This document shows positions 53,520-64,000 of a stretch of 64,000 nucleotides of DNA, piece by piece; position 1 is the stretch's first letter; each line of letters begins with the position of its first letter. The position numbers and the translations under genes are program-made. The DNA lies in the NCBI RefSeq assembly GCF_027943255.1, contig NC_072893.1, forward strand, positions 114,451,784 to 114,515,783. The letters are read 5' to 3'. Source of the stretch: Anastrepha obliqua (lineage: Eukaryota; Arthropoda; Insecta; Diptera; Tephritidae). The notes beneath the pieces are model-generated. The model ran no database searches. It had not been told where the DNA came from and worked only from the letters and a program-made list of their open reading frames with translations.

Positions 53520-54680
53520 TTAAAAGTTATTTACAGCAGGACTATATCCAGTCTGTGCGGTTTAGGAACCTTATTAGGTTGTTGACGTCTAAGCCAGACA
53601 ATTGCTCGAGACTCTCGAACAGCGGTTTGCCCAGGGTTAGCATTCTGTCCTTCCATAGGGCAGGGCATTCACAGAGGAAATGGAAGATTGTTTCCTTTTC
53701 AACTATGACAGTATGTGTTGTGAGGGATGAAAATTTTGGCGGCTTGTCCTCCGATAGACCAGAAGCCAGTTATGACTGCCGTAAGTCTACAGGTGTCCCG
53801 TCGTTTCATGTTTATTAATGTCGACGATTGCTTGAGGTTGTAGGTGGGCCATAACGTTCTGCTGATTTTGCATTTCGTCTGGTCTCTCCATCTACAATCT
53901 GCAATTCGAAGGTATTTTAGGGAAATTGCATTCTTCCGCACCTAGTGGAGTGAATACTGGTACTGCAAGAGCGCTATTCATGGCAGATCCCCCTCTTGCC
54001 AGTTCATCAGCTTTTTCGTTACCTTCTATGTTCCGGTGTCCCGGGATCCAAATTAAGGTTACTCTATGGTTTTCACTCAAGTTGGTGAGGCTATTCCTAC
54101 TTTGCTCCACCACTTTAGAGGTTGTTATAGTCGCGTCCAGCGCCTGGATTGCAGCTTGGCTATCCGAAAGAATAGCGATATTGCCCTTGAAAGAGAAATC
54201 TTCGATTAGTAACCTACAGGCTTTCCCAATTGCTGGTACTTCCGCTTGGAAGACGCTGCTGGTATTAGGGAGACGCACAGATTTTTCAATTCCAAGTCTA
54301 TGAGAATATATACCAGCTCCAACACCACAATCCATTTTACTGTGGTATCGAAGTTGTTTAGAGAGAATCCCTTATTCCATTCTTTTTTAGATAGAAAGAG
54401 TGTGGCAAAATTCCTATTGAACGTTACCATCGGGACGATGTATTCAGTCCTAACCGCGGTTAACTGAGTTTGTAGCAATAATAGACTAGCGTGACCATAA
54501 GTTTTTTCTTTCCAGCGACCCGCTCCATTTAACCTAAATGCACTCATGGTTGCCGTCTTCTTTATATGTAGGCCTATAGGAATAACGTGTGTCAGTGCAT
54601 TGAGAGCCTCTCTAGGACATGATCTGATTGCACCGACCGTTATTGCATGATTGTAGATAATGAACAATTCCATTTCTTTC
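53520..54680 (-). pseudogene. LINE ORF2 3' part in the apparent intron
   Basis: On the minus strand: AIRSCPREALNALTHVIPIG (RT end, 54630), an interdomain SAFRLNGAGRWKE, then after a frameshift the RNase H MDCGVGAGIYSHRLGI, FQAEVPAI, AILSDSQAAIQALDA and IWIPGHRNIEGNEKADELAR. After another frameshift come MKRRDTCRLTAVITGFW and HFLCECPALWKDRM, ending LNRTDWI and stop near 53538. The RNase H is unusually well preserved. 5' truncated. Confidence 0.85.
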
Positions 54681-55083
54681 CCCCGGTATTCACATTTGTT
54701 GTATCACATACAATCATTTTAACTAAGTTTCACAAATAAAATCGTTCGAGAATTTCCTTTTTGCCTGTAAATTTAAGTAGAGTTATAAATGTATATTTTT
54801 ATATATGTATGTATTATGGTATATTTATATGATATAATAAAATCTTAATTTTTATTTATTACCTTCAAATATTGTGACATTTTTCCCATTCTCAAGCACA
54901 CCACTACCTGCGCTTCCTTTTTTCCAAATTTTTTGCCGTCAAAATGAAGACACCAATTCTCTTTTTGTAACGTTGTCATATATTTTGCTTCCAATCGCTC
55001 GACTGATTTCATTGAGCCTTTATGTACGGCAGACCGTGAGGGTGCAGGAATATCAATGCCTGATTTCACTAATTCTTCACATA

Positions 55084-56672
55084 CACTATGGAGCAAAAGT
55101 GATCACAAAATTACAATTCAGCTGTATTGTAATCAATTTCAGCGCTATGTATGGTTTTTTATTAAAACTGGTACCACCTTTTTTGGAATTAGTGTGTTAC
55201 AAAATACTAGGAAGCAAAAACAACAATTATATTGTAGTATAACATAAGAATTTGCAAGCAGCGAGCATTTAAGAGCAACATGTAATCACTTTTGCCCTCA
55301 CTCTATTTCCCCTTATGATTTGGAAGTTAACCGTTAATAACAATAACAATTCTATTTATTTCGATAGATTTGTATTCGTTACTTCCTTTATTTTTCTGTT
55401 GCGTTGTGGTTTTCATTCGTTAAGGTTCATTTTGTAAGTAAAATTTATATTTTGTGAAAAATGCGAAAAATTAATAAGGAAAAAGTGGTAAAAGCTGGAG
55501 AATTAGCTTCAGAAGGCAAATCAACGAGACAAATTGCTTCTGAGCTACGGATATCTCAAGCTATGGTGATGAAAATTAAAAACAATAAAAATTTGAAAGG
55601 GCCAAGTGCAAAAAATGGCCGCTCTCGTATCCTATCTGACCAAGATGCAAGGCACATGGCCAGAAGTTTAATGGCTGGAAAAACCAAAACACCAAAGAAA
55701 GCATAGGAAATAAGGCTACTGCTTGGACCGCGCGTCGGGCACTAAATAAAGTTGTATGTTTTGCCGCCAAAAAGCCAAAACTTTCTGTCAAAAACAGAAA
55801 GGCTCGAATGTCATTTGCCTTAGCTCATCAGCATTGGACTATAGAAGACTGGAAACGAGTGATATGGTCTGGTGAATGCAAAATTAATCGGATTAACTCA
55901 GATGGCATACGACATTTTTGGTCTGACACAGGAAGAGCCACCCAGAGTCATCAGGTAATAGAAACGGTTAAACATGGTGGCGGATCACTGATGGTCTGGG
56001 GATGTTTTTCCTATTTCGGAGTAGGACCGTTAGAGCTTATTAGAGGAATCATGACGAAAGAGGTGTATCATCAAATTCTGTACGAAAATATGCCGGTAGC
56101 TTTGGGTCAAATGGAATTTCCAGAGAATGAAGTAATTTTCCAACAGGACAATGACCCCAAGCATTCCTCAAGGCTCGCCCGAAATTTTCTAAAAACCCAG
56201 AATTACGGGACCATTGAGTGGCCATCTCAAAGCCCTGACCTCAATCCTATAGAAAACTTGTGGTCTATAGTGAAACGACGGTTAGGTAACTTTGATGAGG
56301 CCCCAAATAGCATTCAGTAACTGGGAAGAAATACCGGTAGAAACGTGTCAAAACTTAATAGCAAGCATGCCGAAACGTGTGAGTGTAACAATAAAGGCAA
56401 AAGGAGGAATAACGAGTTATTAAAATTTTAACTATGTATATTTAAATTTGAATTTCGAAGCGAGTGCAAAACTGAACACATGTTCTTTTTTGGTTTTTAT
56501 TAATTAATAATATAGAATATAATGTTAAGTTTATAAGTATAATGTAATCAAGTTCCTACACCTAAGTATAGTAATATAAAAAATAAATAATGCCAAAAAC
56601 TTAAAAGCGGCATTAAAATTTCTGCTCAATCTTTTTAAATATCTTTTTTGTGCCCACTTTTGCTCCATAGTG
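55084..56672 (+). mobile_element. Tc1-type transposon (DD34E lineage) in an exon
   Basis: Inverted ends CACTATGGAGCAAAAGTG (left from 55084; mirror ending at 56672), TA at 55082-55083 and 56673-56674; 1589 bp. An inverted partial copy of the end (GTAATCACTTTTGCCC) lies near 55281. Its removal with one TA restores the host minus-strand frame (KKATKV joined to CEELV). Confidence 0.93.
55461..56420 (+). pseudogene. Tc1-like transposase with lost catalytic Asp
   Basis: The N-terminal HTH is in 55461-55690 (MRKINKEKVVKAGELASEGK, STRQIASELRISQAMVMKIK). A frameshift near 55690 leads to TAWTARRALNKVVCF and then the catalytic domain to 56320. The first catalytic site reads WSGECKIN where the family has SDE, so Asp has become Gly. 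The second Asp (FQQDNDPKH) and Glu (LNPIENLW) are intact with 34 residues between. A second frameshift at about 56317 moves the C-terminus (EEIPVETCQNLIASMPKRVS) to another frame, ending near 56420. Inactive. Confidence 0.92.
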
Positions 56673-57259
56673 TACTTTAGTTGCTTTTTTGCTACTCAAA
56701 CTTGTTTTCTCTATCATGTCTACTGCGATCTTTGTTTGACACTTGACTTTTCTAAGTCTTTTTGTAGGTGTTTCACGGTGATACAATTCATTAACTCCTT
56801 CTAGGGCCGATATTGTTGTATCAGATTCACTTGCATTTATAACACTGTTCTTTTGTACGGATTGTTTTGGATTGGTTATATCAAACAATTGTCCAAAAGC
56901 TACAGAAACTTTTCCATTAGGTCGCTTTAAAAACTTCGAATAATTTTTTAAGAGATTTTCTACTTTCCTTTCAATTGACGTTTTAGCTATACTGGGAAAG
57001 TTTCATTTTGTCCACAAATCCAGCAGTTCGTCGGCAATAACTTTAAATCTTGCTTTTTTACTTTTTTCGACGTTTGCCAATGAGTTATATCTACCTATTA
57101 TAACGGTCTTCTTAGGTATTCTGCAAAATGCGTTCAAATTCTTATCAACCTGTTTCACTTCTTGCCGTCTTTTTTTGATTTTCTCGAAGCGAATCAAAGA
57201 GTTTTCCCATCGTTGCGCATTTCTTGAAATTGCGTTAGAACTTTTCTTGAAACTCATTT

Positions 57260-57530
57260 TTTTCCACTGTTTAAAAATGTTAATTGTTTATGATCAGAGA
57301 ACACAAAAAAAATAAACTGCTTGAATCAATTCAGAAAGAAAATAAAAGCAGAGAAGTACTCAGTTCTGCCTTCAAACAAAGAAGTATTTTCCAACTCAGA
57401 GGCTTTACTTTGCAAGCAAACTGTCAAAATGGAGTATCAGAAAATCCATAAGTGAGTATCGAGAAGCCAATGCATTCTAAGTGAGTGACAGTTTGCTGCG
57501 AAAATATTGCTCAAAACGTCATGAAAGTCA
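57260..57530. other. Upstream of the decayed minus-strand gene
   Basis: No promoter element that I can defend. AAACTGTCAAAATGGA and GACAGTTTGC form a short inexact mirror near 57418-57493. Confidence 0.35.
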
Positions 57531-57990
57531 CCAGTGAGCGGTACAGAGGCATGATAAATAATTTTTCGTGGCCAGAGGTTGAAGACGTAGACCATAGAAG
57601 ACGTAGACTTGGACCTCGAAGGTCGTGGCTCATGTCACCGGTCATTGGCTATTTGGCTGGCATTTCTTGAGACTAGGATTATTCTTCCATGAATATTGTA
57701 GAAGTTGTAGAGATGAGGAAGATGAAGAAATAGTTGAGCTTTTCCTTTGCAATTGTCCAGCCATAGCTAAAATCAGAGCAGGTTATCTAGGTAAACACTT
57801 TTTCAATTCTCTTACAGAACTATCTGGCGCGGGGATTAGACCATTCCTGCGCTTCATAAGAGCCTCAAACGGGTTTCACGAAAATAAATAAACAAGGTTC
57901 CCGTGTCACACAGTGGTATCACCACGGACCTGTATGGTCTAAGTGAATTAGTCATACGGACCGACTTCAAGTATAACCTAACCTAACCAT
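57530..57990 (+). pseudogene. LINE ORF2 C-terminus with CCTAA tail
   Basis: The frame 57625-57891 reads VTGHWLFGWHFLRLGLF then EYCRSCRDEEDEEIVELFLC and NCPAIAKIRAGYLGKHFF (zinc-knuckle), and ends at a stop 57891. An 80-bp 3' UTR ends TATAACCTAACCTAACC at 57973-57989. The ORF's last 90 codons are intact. Confidence 0.82.
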
Positions 57991-58079
57991 AGAACAAGCG
58001 ATATTTTACGCGCGGAGTTCGTTATTATTATTATCAGCCATCTCGGTGCTGTCATTTGTCCTTTTCGGAGCGGAGATTT

Positions 58080-58450
58080 GACATCGTTAGTCGTTTTTTG
58101 TGGTGGAGAAAACTAGGAAGTACTGTCATCAAACCAACGGTCGGCACTCTCGCGTATTGGCACTCACATTACTGTGTTATGATTTCGAGATTGTAAGAGT
58201 CTTCGTTTAATTAGGAACCAATATCAACACCGGCAATGTTAGTCTTGGCCAATCCAACGAAGAATCTCTCTTGCCAAAAAGTGCTACTTTGGACTAAGTA
58301 GGGAATTGAGTAGTAAGGACCTTTCTTGACAAGTAAAACTAGCACTCTATAAGGCTCTCATCATGACCGTCCCAACGTATTGGTTCTAGCGTATGGCGAG
58401 GCGCTCCTTGTAGTGTGTGAGGGAAAGATTTCTGGACCTTTGGTACCATA
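58080..58450 (+). pseudogene. Decayed copy of the RTE-like LINE at 61613
   Basis: Nucleotide-level match to 62410-62750: CGGCACTCTCGCGTATTGGC, GGAACCAATATCAACACCGG, AATCTCTCTTGCCAAAAAGT, CTACTTTGGACTAAGTAGGG and TCTCATCATGACCGTCC. Stops and indels throughout; about 35 bp are missing near the ACGTATTGG stretch. Confidence 0.85.
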
Positions 58451-59000
58451 GGTTATTATTATCTGAAAAAAATGCGAAAAATCCTCAAGACGAATACCGA
58501 GCAAGCCACTTATGCCATAGAGCCAGAAACTGTCTCGAAGGTTTTGGAAAACTGGCTACTATGAACCAGCCGAAACAGCCATATGAATGAAATCACATTC
58601 CATAAATAGCGGGAATGTTTTTTCTTTCGAATTAATTAATAATGTGCCCGAAAAATTTGCTTTTTGTTAATGTTTTAGAAAGAAGAAACTACCATATGGA
58701 CCCCTCGTATTGTCTGTAAATCCTCGTCCTCCGCCAGTTGCGGAGCTTTTCAGTTTGGAAATTCAAACTAAAATTCAACATAGCGCAGCTAAGAGCCCTT
58801 TTGAAACTTTTTCAAAATCCCTTGAATTTCAAAGTGTCTCACATTAGATTATTTATCAAAATTTCACGAAAAATACGGGCACTACGGGTTCATCCCTTTG
58901 CCGACTCATCAATACGCACGCCTGCTTAGTCCGAGCGGAACATTCTCCACACACATGACTTCTAGGGAAGAGTGGGTGGGGTGCAGTATTTGAAGAAAGG
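58450..59000. other. Unassigned sequence
   Basis: No recognised frame or repeat. Possibly LINE flank. Confidence 0.35.
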
Positions 59001-60125
59001 GCCTGTTGAAGCTGCGCATGGATGGCTGGAAATCGGATGGAAGGTTTGACGGAGGAGTATTATGCAAAGAGCCCCCCATCAAACTCAAGTTCAGGTTGCG
59101 GGACCACTGCAGTGCATTCCAAGCAGAGCTGCAATTGAAGAAACAGCTGATCGGCTCCTTCCTTGTGTAATAAATGCCACGGAAGAATATATCTACTCCG
59201 ACAGCCAAGCGGCAACCAGGATCCTGGCATCAATGATGGTGTACTCGAAACTGGATGGGGAATGTCTGACTTTCACTTTCGATTGCAACCGAATTCTTTT
59301 ATTTAACGCTCAGCTCGGTACCTGGCCATAGCGGCATTGTAGGAAGCTGCGAGGCAGTTGAGCTGGCTAGACAGGGGACCTGTGAGGTAATTATCCCGCA
59401 AAATGAGTGGATTGAGATCCCATTGGTTACCTGCAATCAGGTCCTGCAGAGGTGTTCTTCGCCGCAACTCAGCGAGCGCTGGGCAAGTAGACAAACTTGT
59501 AAGGTCGCGAAATCTTTAACGCTACGAGTGGCACGGAGGCGCTCGAGGGATGTGCTGCGGTTAACAAAATCTCAGCTCCCAAATTTCATGATTGCCCTTC
59601 CAAGGCATTGGTCGCGAGATATACATGCTGTGAGACTCGGCTGTGAATCTTTTTCGCGTCAGTTGTATGGAGGATGAGGTGGAATCATCTCAACATTTTC
59701 TCTTTAGGCGTCTTGCTTTCGCAGGACTAAGATTTAAGTATCTTTGCTTTCAGCTCTTTACTACGCTTGCTTATATAGCAGGCGTTTATATTCGAAGCTT
59801 GGTGAATTTCATCAACAGTACGAAGCGGATAACACCATTATAAAATTAGTCAACGTTCGGGCGTCTTCATCAAATGGTTGCCCATAGAGAGGTCACACTG
59901 GAATGCAAATCTAAAATTTGACTTTTGTGGTACCCCATAGGAGGAATACCTTTTCTTCTTTCCTCTCTTCCTTTATAAAGGCCAAATTTAGGATTTTCAT
60001 CCAAGTGTGGAGGGAGACCTTCTTCTCTTCCCTCCTTTAAAATGGTTTCACAAAGGACAAATTGTGGATTTTCGCCCAAGCGTGCCCTCTCTATGGGCAA
60101 CCATTTCAACCTAACTTAACCTATC
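59000..60125 (+). pseudogene. LINE RNase H, zinc-knuckle, 3' UTR and tail
   Basis: GRFDGGVLCKEPPIKLKFRL and FQAEL start the RNase H; stops; then VPGHSGIVGSCEAVELARQG (GNE altered to GSC); then CNQVLQRCSSPQLSERW; then LTKSQLPNFMIALPRHWSRD; and CMEDEVESSQHFLFRRLAFA (knuckle, one Cys lost), to a stop at about 59843. A 270-bp 3' UTR ends ACCATTTCAACCTAACTTAA at 60100-60119. The same family as 26430-26660. Confidence 0.75.
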
Positions 60126-60129
60126 GTGC

Positions 60130-61555
60130 ACTACTTGCAGTTTGCTTGTTTCTGGAGAGCGTCCAACCCATATCGACTCCAACCAGTAGTCATCCAAATG
60201 CCGCTTCTCATCGCATGAGCCCAAAACCGAAATCAAAATTTTGTTAAAAATTCTCTTTGCTTGCCGTAATGCGGTTCATTCAGATTTTCTTGGGCATAGT
60301 AAATTTTTAATCTCTCTCATTTCTTACAGGGTGCCTTATGCAGCAAGGATATAACACATTTATTTATTTATTACTTCAATTTCAATATGTAAGAACGTAT
60401 ACTATACGCAGAAAACTCATTTCAAAATTTTAGATTTGGCTCGCACGAATAGCAACGCCAAATGGCGAGCAAGGATGAACAATGGAACAATGGATGTTTA
60501 TATTGTAATTTTATAAATATTTAATTGAATGATAAATAAATTCAATGACACATACAAGCGCCTATGCGAGTACGAGTATAGCTGTATTTATTGGCATGCA
60601 CGCATATACGAGCACAATTGTATTGGTATGTGTGCGAATGCGCTGAGCCGCTGAGCGGCCAAAAGGTCAGTTCCGGAGTAGTCATGCAATAATAAACAAA
60701 TATGTGACATGAACCCGTAAACGTCTATACAATTGCGCAAATGTTTGTAAGTATAAGTGTATGCACATATTTGCATGCTTGCATGTAGAAGTAACTTCAA
60801 CTTCGGCTCACCGCAGCGTATACGCAATGTGAATGGCCATTTTAATTATCACATTTCGGGTTATCAACACTTACACGCACACACACGTAACGCATTGTTA
60901 TTATTTGCTTCGGTTGTTGGTATTGTATATTTTATTGTTATTCTTATTGTTGTTGTTTTTATTGTAACTGTTTGCGGTTTAACTTTCATGCTGAACGTTT
61001 GTTGTAATTTTATTATTGTAGCCGCGCTTGCTCGTTACCCATGTAAGCCTATATGTGTGGGTATGCGTGCAGCAATTTTTACTGTTATTCATGTGTGTTG
61101 TGTGCACCTTTGAGCTGCCTGTTCACCACAGCTATTTACTTATTTATTTATAAAATTTATATTTAAAATGTGCCACATAAAAGTTGATGGTTCATTTTAA
61201 TCCTTTACGCGGTGGCTTTATTTGTGTTGCTTCAATTGGTTGTGAACAAGCGTGCGCACGTATATATTACATGTATATATGCATATGTGTATCTATATTG
61301 ATATATTTACGTGTATGTAGGCGTATATTCATCCACTCATGCTTTTGAACGGTATACATTAGGGCGGGTCGGTTGAAATACAAAAAAAACAGGTTTGAAA
61401 AATTAAAAAAAAAACAATATTCAATATTCAATATACAATATTTCAAAATTTATGTGGAGAACGAACTGGGGGAAAAAATTTTAGAAACACTCATTTGATA
61501 TTTATTTATTTATTTTTTTATATATATTTTTTTTTATTATGGCGATGGGGTAGGG
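60130..61555. other. Intergenic with TATG and TTATTG runs
   Basis: TATGTGTATGTA-type runs at 60740-60780 and 61260-61330; TTATTGTTGTTG near 60940. The frame 60757-61113 is a translation of these and not a gene. Confidence 0.5.
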
Positions 61556-61612
61556 CTTAAGGGGGAGCCTGGTTTATAAGGTCAAAAAAAATGATTTTTT
61601 TTTTTCGTTTTA

Positions 61613-63071
61613 AGCGATGCCGGCTGAGCTATTCAAACATGGCGGCGAGAAGCTGGTAAGGTGTATGCATCAGCTTCTATGCAAAATATGGTCGGATGAA
61701 AGCATGCCTGCCGATTAGAATTTAAGTGTGCTCTGCCCAATCCATAAGAAGAGCGATCCTGCAATTTGTGCCAATTACCGCGGGCTTAGTCTTCTAAATA
61801 TCGCCTATAAGGTTCTAGCGAGCGTATTGTGTGAAGGGCTGAAGCCCACCGTCAACCAACTGATTGGACCTTATCAGTGTGGCTTCAGACCTGGAAAGTC
61901 TACCATCGACCAAATATTCACAATACGCCAAATCTTGGAAAAGACCCACGAAAGGAGAATCGACACACACCATCTTTTTGTCGACTTCAAAGCTGCATTC
62001 GACAGTACGAAGAGGAGTTATCTGTATGCCGCGATGTCTGAATTTGGTATCCCCAAAAAACGAATACAGCTTTGCAAGATGACGTTGCTCAACACCAGTA
62101 GCGCCGTCAGAATTGGGAAGGACCTCTCCGAGCCGTTTGATACCAAACGAGGTTTTAGACAAGGTGACTCGCTGTCGTGTGACTTCTTTAACCTGATATT
62201 GGAGAGCATCGTACGAGCCGCAGAACTTAATCGCTCAGGCACAATATTTTACAAGAGCGTACAATTGCTGGCGTATGCCGATGATATTGACATCATCGGC
62301 CTTAACAACCGCGCTGTTAGTTCTGCCTTCTCCAAACTGGATAAAGAGGCAAAGCGAATGGGTCTGGTGGTGAACGAGGACAAAACGAAGTACCTCCTGT
62401 CTTCAAACAAACAGTCGGCGCACTCGCGTATCGGCACCCACGTCACTGTAGACAGTTATAATTTCGAGGTTGTAAAAGACTTCGTCTATTTAGGAACCAG
62501 CATTAACACCGATAACAATGTCAGCTTTGAAATCCAACGTAGAATCTCTCTTGCCAACAAGTGCTACTTTGGACTAACTAGGCAACTGAGCAGTAAAGTC
62601 CTCTCTCGACGAACAAAACTAACACTCTACAAGACTCTCATCACACCCGTCCTAACGTATGGCGCAGAAGCTTGGACGATGACAACATCCGATGAAGCGA
62701 CGCTTGGAGTGTTCGAGAGAAAGATTCTGCGTAAGATTTTTGGACCTTTGCACGTTGGCAACGGCAAATATCGCAGACGATGGAACGATGAGCTGTATGA
62801 GCTTTACAACGACATAGACATAGCGCAGCGAATAAAGATCCAGCGGCTTCGTTGGCTGGGTCATGTCGTCCGAATGGATACAAACGCTCCGGCTTTGAAA
62901 GTATTCGATGCGGTACCAGCTGGTGGTAGCAGAGGAAGAGGGCGGCCTCCTCTGCTTTGGAAAGATCAGGTGGAGAAGGACTTGGCTTCACTTGGTGTGT
63001 CCAATTGGCGCCGGTTAGCACGAGAAAGAAACGACTGGCGCGCTTTGTTAAACTCGGCCAAAATCGCGTAA
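61613..63071 (+). pseudogene. RTE-like LINE reverse transcriptase, nearly intact 3' part
   Basis: The frame runs from the truncation point (MPAELFKHGGEKLVRCMHQL) through one TAG at 61716-61718, then 448 uninterrupted codons to the stop at 63069-63071. Order: VLCPIHKKSDPAICANYRGL (RT motif 1), FRPGKSTIDQIFTIRQ, LFVDFKAAFDS (first catalytic Asp), RQGDSLSCDFFN, LLAYADDIDIIG (YADD), FVYLGTSINTDNNVSFEIQR, LTYGAEAWTMTTSDEATLGV, RRRWNDELYELYNDIDIAQR, and the C-terminus RALLNSAKIA. The endonuclease is missing by 5' truncation. A 30-bp 3' UTR and (AAG)n tail follow. It is the youngest LINE in the window by frame integrity. Confidence 0.93.
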
Positions 63072-63105
63072 GCGGTTATCGCGCCAATTAAGAAGAAGAA
63101 GATTC
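63072..63105 (+). repeat. LINE 3' terminus with (AAG)n tail
   Basis: GCGGTTATCGCGCCAATTAA then AAGAAGAAGAAG. Short simple repeats of this kind end RTE-type insertions. A similar AAAGAAGAAG ends the LINE at 43560. Confidence 0.7.
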
Positions 63106-63897
63106 CTAATATATTTCAGAATATTCACACAAAGTTACAGAGCCTAATTCTCAATATTTCCGTAGATACAAAGCCAAAGGTAGGCGAGCGTTAGGTAGTT
63201 ACAGTTAGGTGTGACCGGACAGCTATAGTACAAACTTTATCTTCTTTTCTCGACTATTCATTTTTATGATTTCTTTGAATTGGCGTACATGAATGAACAA
63301 AAACTAGTGAGCCTTTTGAAATGAATCATAGCTTGTTCCCTTCAGTATTAAATTCTCTTCTATTTGAACTAACAAAATAGAAAAAAAAAAAATTTTCAAG
63401 ATTTTTATACCAAGTTGAAGTGAATTTTTTTTTATAGAAAGGCATTTTTTTCTTTACAACCTCCAAAAAGTTGAAATTTTGGAATTTCTCTCAGTTTTCG
63501 TAGTTCATTTAGAATAAAAAATCATGATAATTAGAAATCCATTTGAATTTTTTGCTTAAGATAATAATTACGAGCTGTATCTTGTACGCCAGTTGGAAAC
63601 TCCAGCGTTGCAGCGCTCTACTAATTTCTATGTTAAACATTTTTTCAATTTATTTTAACCAGTACAACAATTTTTTATACTTTTTAAATGTTCATTAAAA
63701 GATAGAAAAAAATTTGCAGTGCTAAATTAATTTTTTCCTTAAAAAAAAAAATCGCAAAGAGATGCAGTTTTTAGACCTCATAAACCAGGCTCCCCCCTTA
63801 AAATGCCAGCGACCGTCGTCTTCTGATCGATTGGTGTGCCACTAAAATAAAACTATCTCTCCTCTTCCTCTCCTGGATATTTCCTCTGCCCCAGAAC

Positions 63898-64000
63898 TAA
63901 AGGGTTTTCTAATAACCGGGGTTATTTTGAATTTCGGTAGATGTCAAAAAGTTCAAAAGTTGAAGCTGTCATTATTTGATATTTGACAAGTAGAAACTAC
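63898..64000 (+). mobile_element. Start of a mariner-like element, cut by window end
   Basis: TAAAGGGTTTTCTAATAACC then GGGGTTATTTTGAATTTC resembles the end of the element at 29131 (TAAAGGGGTTTCCAATAAGA then GGTGTTATTTTGATATTC). TSD not assessable; the coding region lies beyond the window. Confidence 0.6.

Larger units (their letters stand above)
52736..57257 (-). pseudogene. Decayed transposase-like gene, split by Tc1 and LINE insertions
   Basis: Exon 1 starts at 57257 (MSFKKSSNAISRNAQRWENS), is Lys/Arg-rich, contains one in-frame TGA (57003-57005, probably an original Cys codon), and runs to KKATKV at 56675. A Tc1 element intervenes; the frame resumes exactly at CEELVKSGIDIPAPSRSAVH (55081 downward), then NWCLHFDGKKFGKKEAQVVV, ending at a splice donor AAG/GTAATA (54862). 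After an intron containing a LINE, the second part holds TPPQYVGCEHHVLDLILKHV, LPSLSNACWNSRAILALLTF and AWYEVWFSDQRF, and the apparent C-terminus lies near 52736, with frameshifts. From memory it resembles a transposase-like family seen in aphids and hydra; a hAT-like origin is inference. Confidence 0.6.
61561..63797. mobile_element. TTAA-flanked MITE (GGGGGAGCC family) with nested LINE
   Basis: Ends GGGGGAGCCTGGTTTATAAG (left) and the mirror of GGGGGGAGCCTGGTTTATGA (right), with TTAA at 61557-61560 and 63798-63801. The left 50 bp and the right about 690 bp are non-coding. An RTE-like LINE (61613-63105) occupies the gap. Net MITE length about 740 bp, close to the other two TTAA MITEs. Confidence 0.85.

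Noticed and set aside
53926..54303. 125-codon plus-strand frame
   Set aside because: Antisense shadow of the well-preserved LINE RNase H.
57003..57005. In-frame TGA as a possible selenocysteine codon
   Set aside because: No SECIS-like element seen, and the rest of the gene has frameshifts and insertions; a nonsense mutation is simpler.
57973..57989. Telomeric repeat array
   Set aside because: Only two to three CCTAA units, always following a LINE ORF end.
60757..61113. 118-codon frame with hydrophobic stretch
   Set aside because: Built from TTATTG and TATG runs; no conserved start, no homologue recognised.

Overview
The window looks like intergenic and intronic DNA from a higher dipteran, most likely a tephritid-type fruit fly. 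This is inference from three things: the AT-rich base composition, the mix of Tc1, mariner, piggyBac, hAT, R1-like and RTE-like elements, and a tRNA-headed SINE of a type I associate with tephritids from memory. There is no conserved housekeeping gene, rRNA or tRNA gene. Almost every long reading frame is a transposable-element remnant or a low-complexity artefact.

The only genes I would call host genes are two very small three-exon genes for secreted, proline-rich peptides. One runs on the plus strand (coding exons 30859-30915, 30996-31071, 33622-33665; 58 aa). The other runs on the minus strand (40766-40710, 40614-40524, 40458-40370; 78 aa). Both have a TATA box about 30 bp upstream of an initiator-like site, a first coding exon of exactly 57 nt that encodes the signal peptide, a phase-0 first intron, a phase-1 second intron and a short Asn/Ser/Thr-rich C-terminus. 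They face each other tail to tail and look like diverged paralogues. The second intron of the first gene holds about 1.8 kb of almost pure pyrimidine, partly organised as a tandem repeat.

Layout. 1-2.3 kb: R1-like RT scrap and a TIR-complete Tc1 element. 3-10 kb: deleted mariner, tandem repeats, SINE and LINE scraps. 10-12.7 kb: RTE-like scrap, a 145-bp tandem repeat split by a TTAA-flanked MITE, and a SINE. 12.9-14.4 kb: a piggyBac-type MITE interrupted by a mariner. 15.2-19.4 kb: a hAT element interrupted by a piggyBac element that is itself interrupted by a SINE, with target duplications visible at all three levels. 20-29 kb: many LINE 3' ends, several with CCTAA-like tails. 29-30.3 kb: an ACTAGT-rich satellite with a small mariner derivative inside. 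30.8-40.8 kb: the two peptide genes, with an R1-like LINE, a mariner end and a SINE between them. 41.5-42.2 kb: a second TTAA MITE. 42.6-44.2 kb: RTE-like LINE remains. 44.5-47 kb: a pyrimidine-rich tract with two long (TTTTC)n arrays. 48-52.4 kb: LINE scrap, then a piggyBac element inside a satellite. 52.7-57.3 kb: a decayed minus-strand transposase-like gene, split by a Tc1 element in an exon and a LINE in an apparent intron. 57.5-60.1 kb: LINE 3' ends. 61.6-63.8 kb: a TTAA MITE interrupted by an RTE-like LINE. The window ends at the start of another mariner-like terminal repeat.

No transposase here is intact. Each carries frameshifts, stops, deletions or a lost catalytic residue, so the DNA transposons appear immobile unless supplied in trans. 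The nesting order, together with reading frames that are restored when inserts are removed, gives a clear relative history of the locus.
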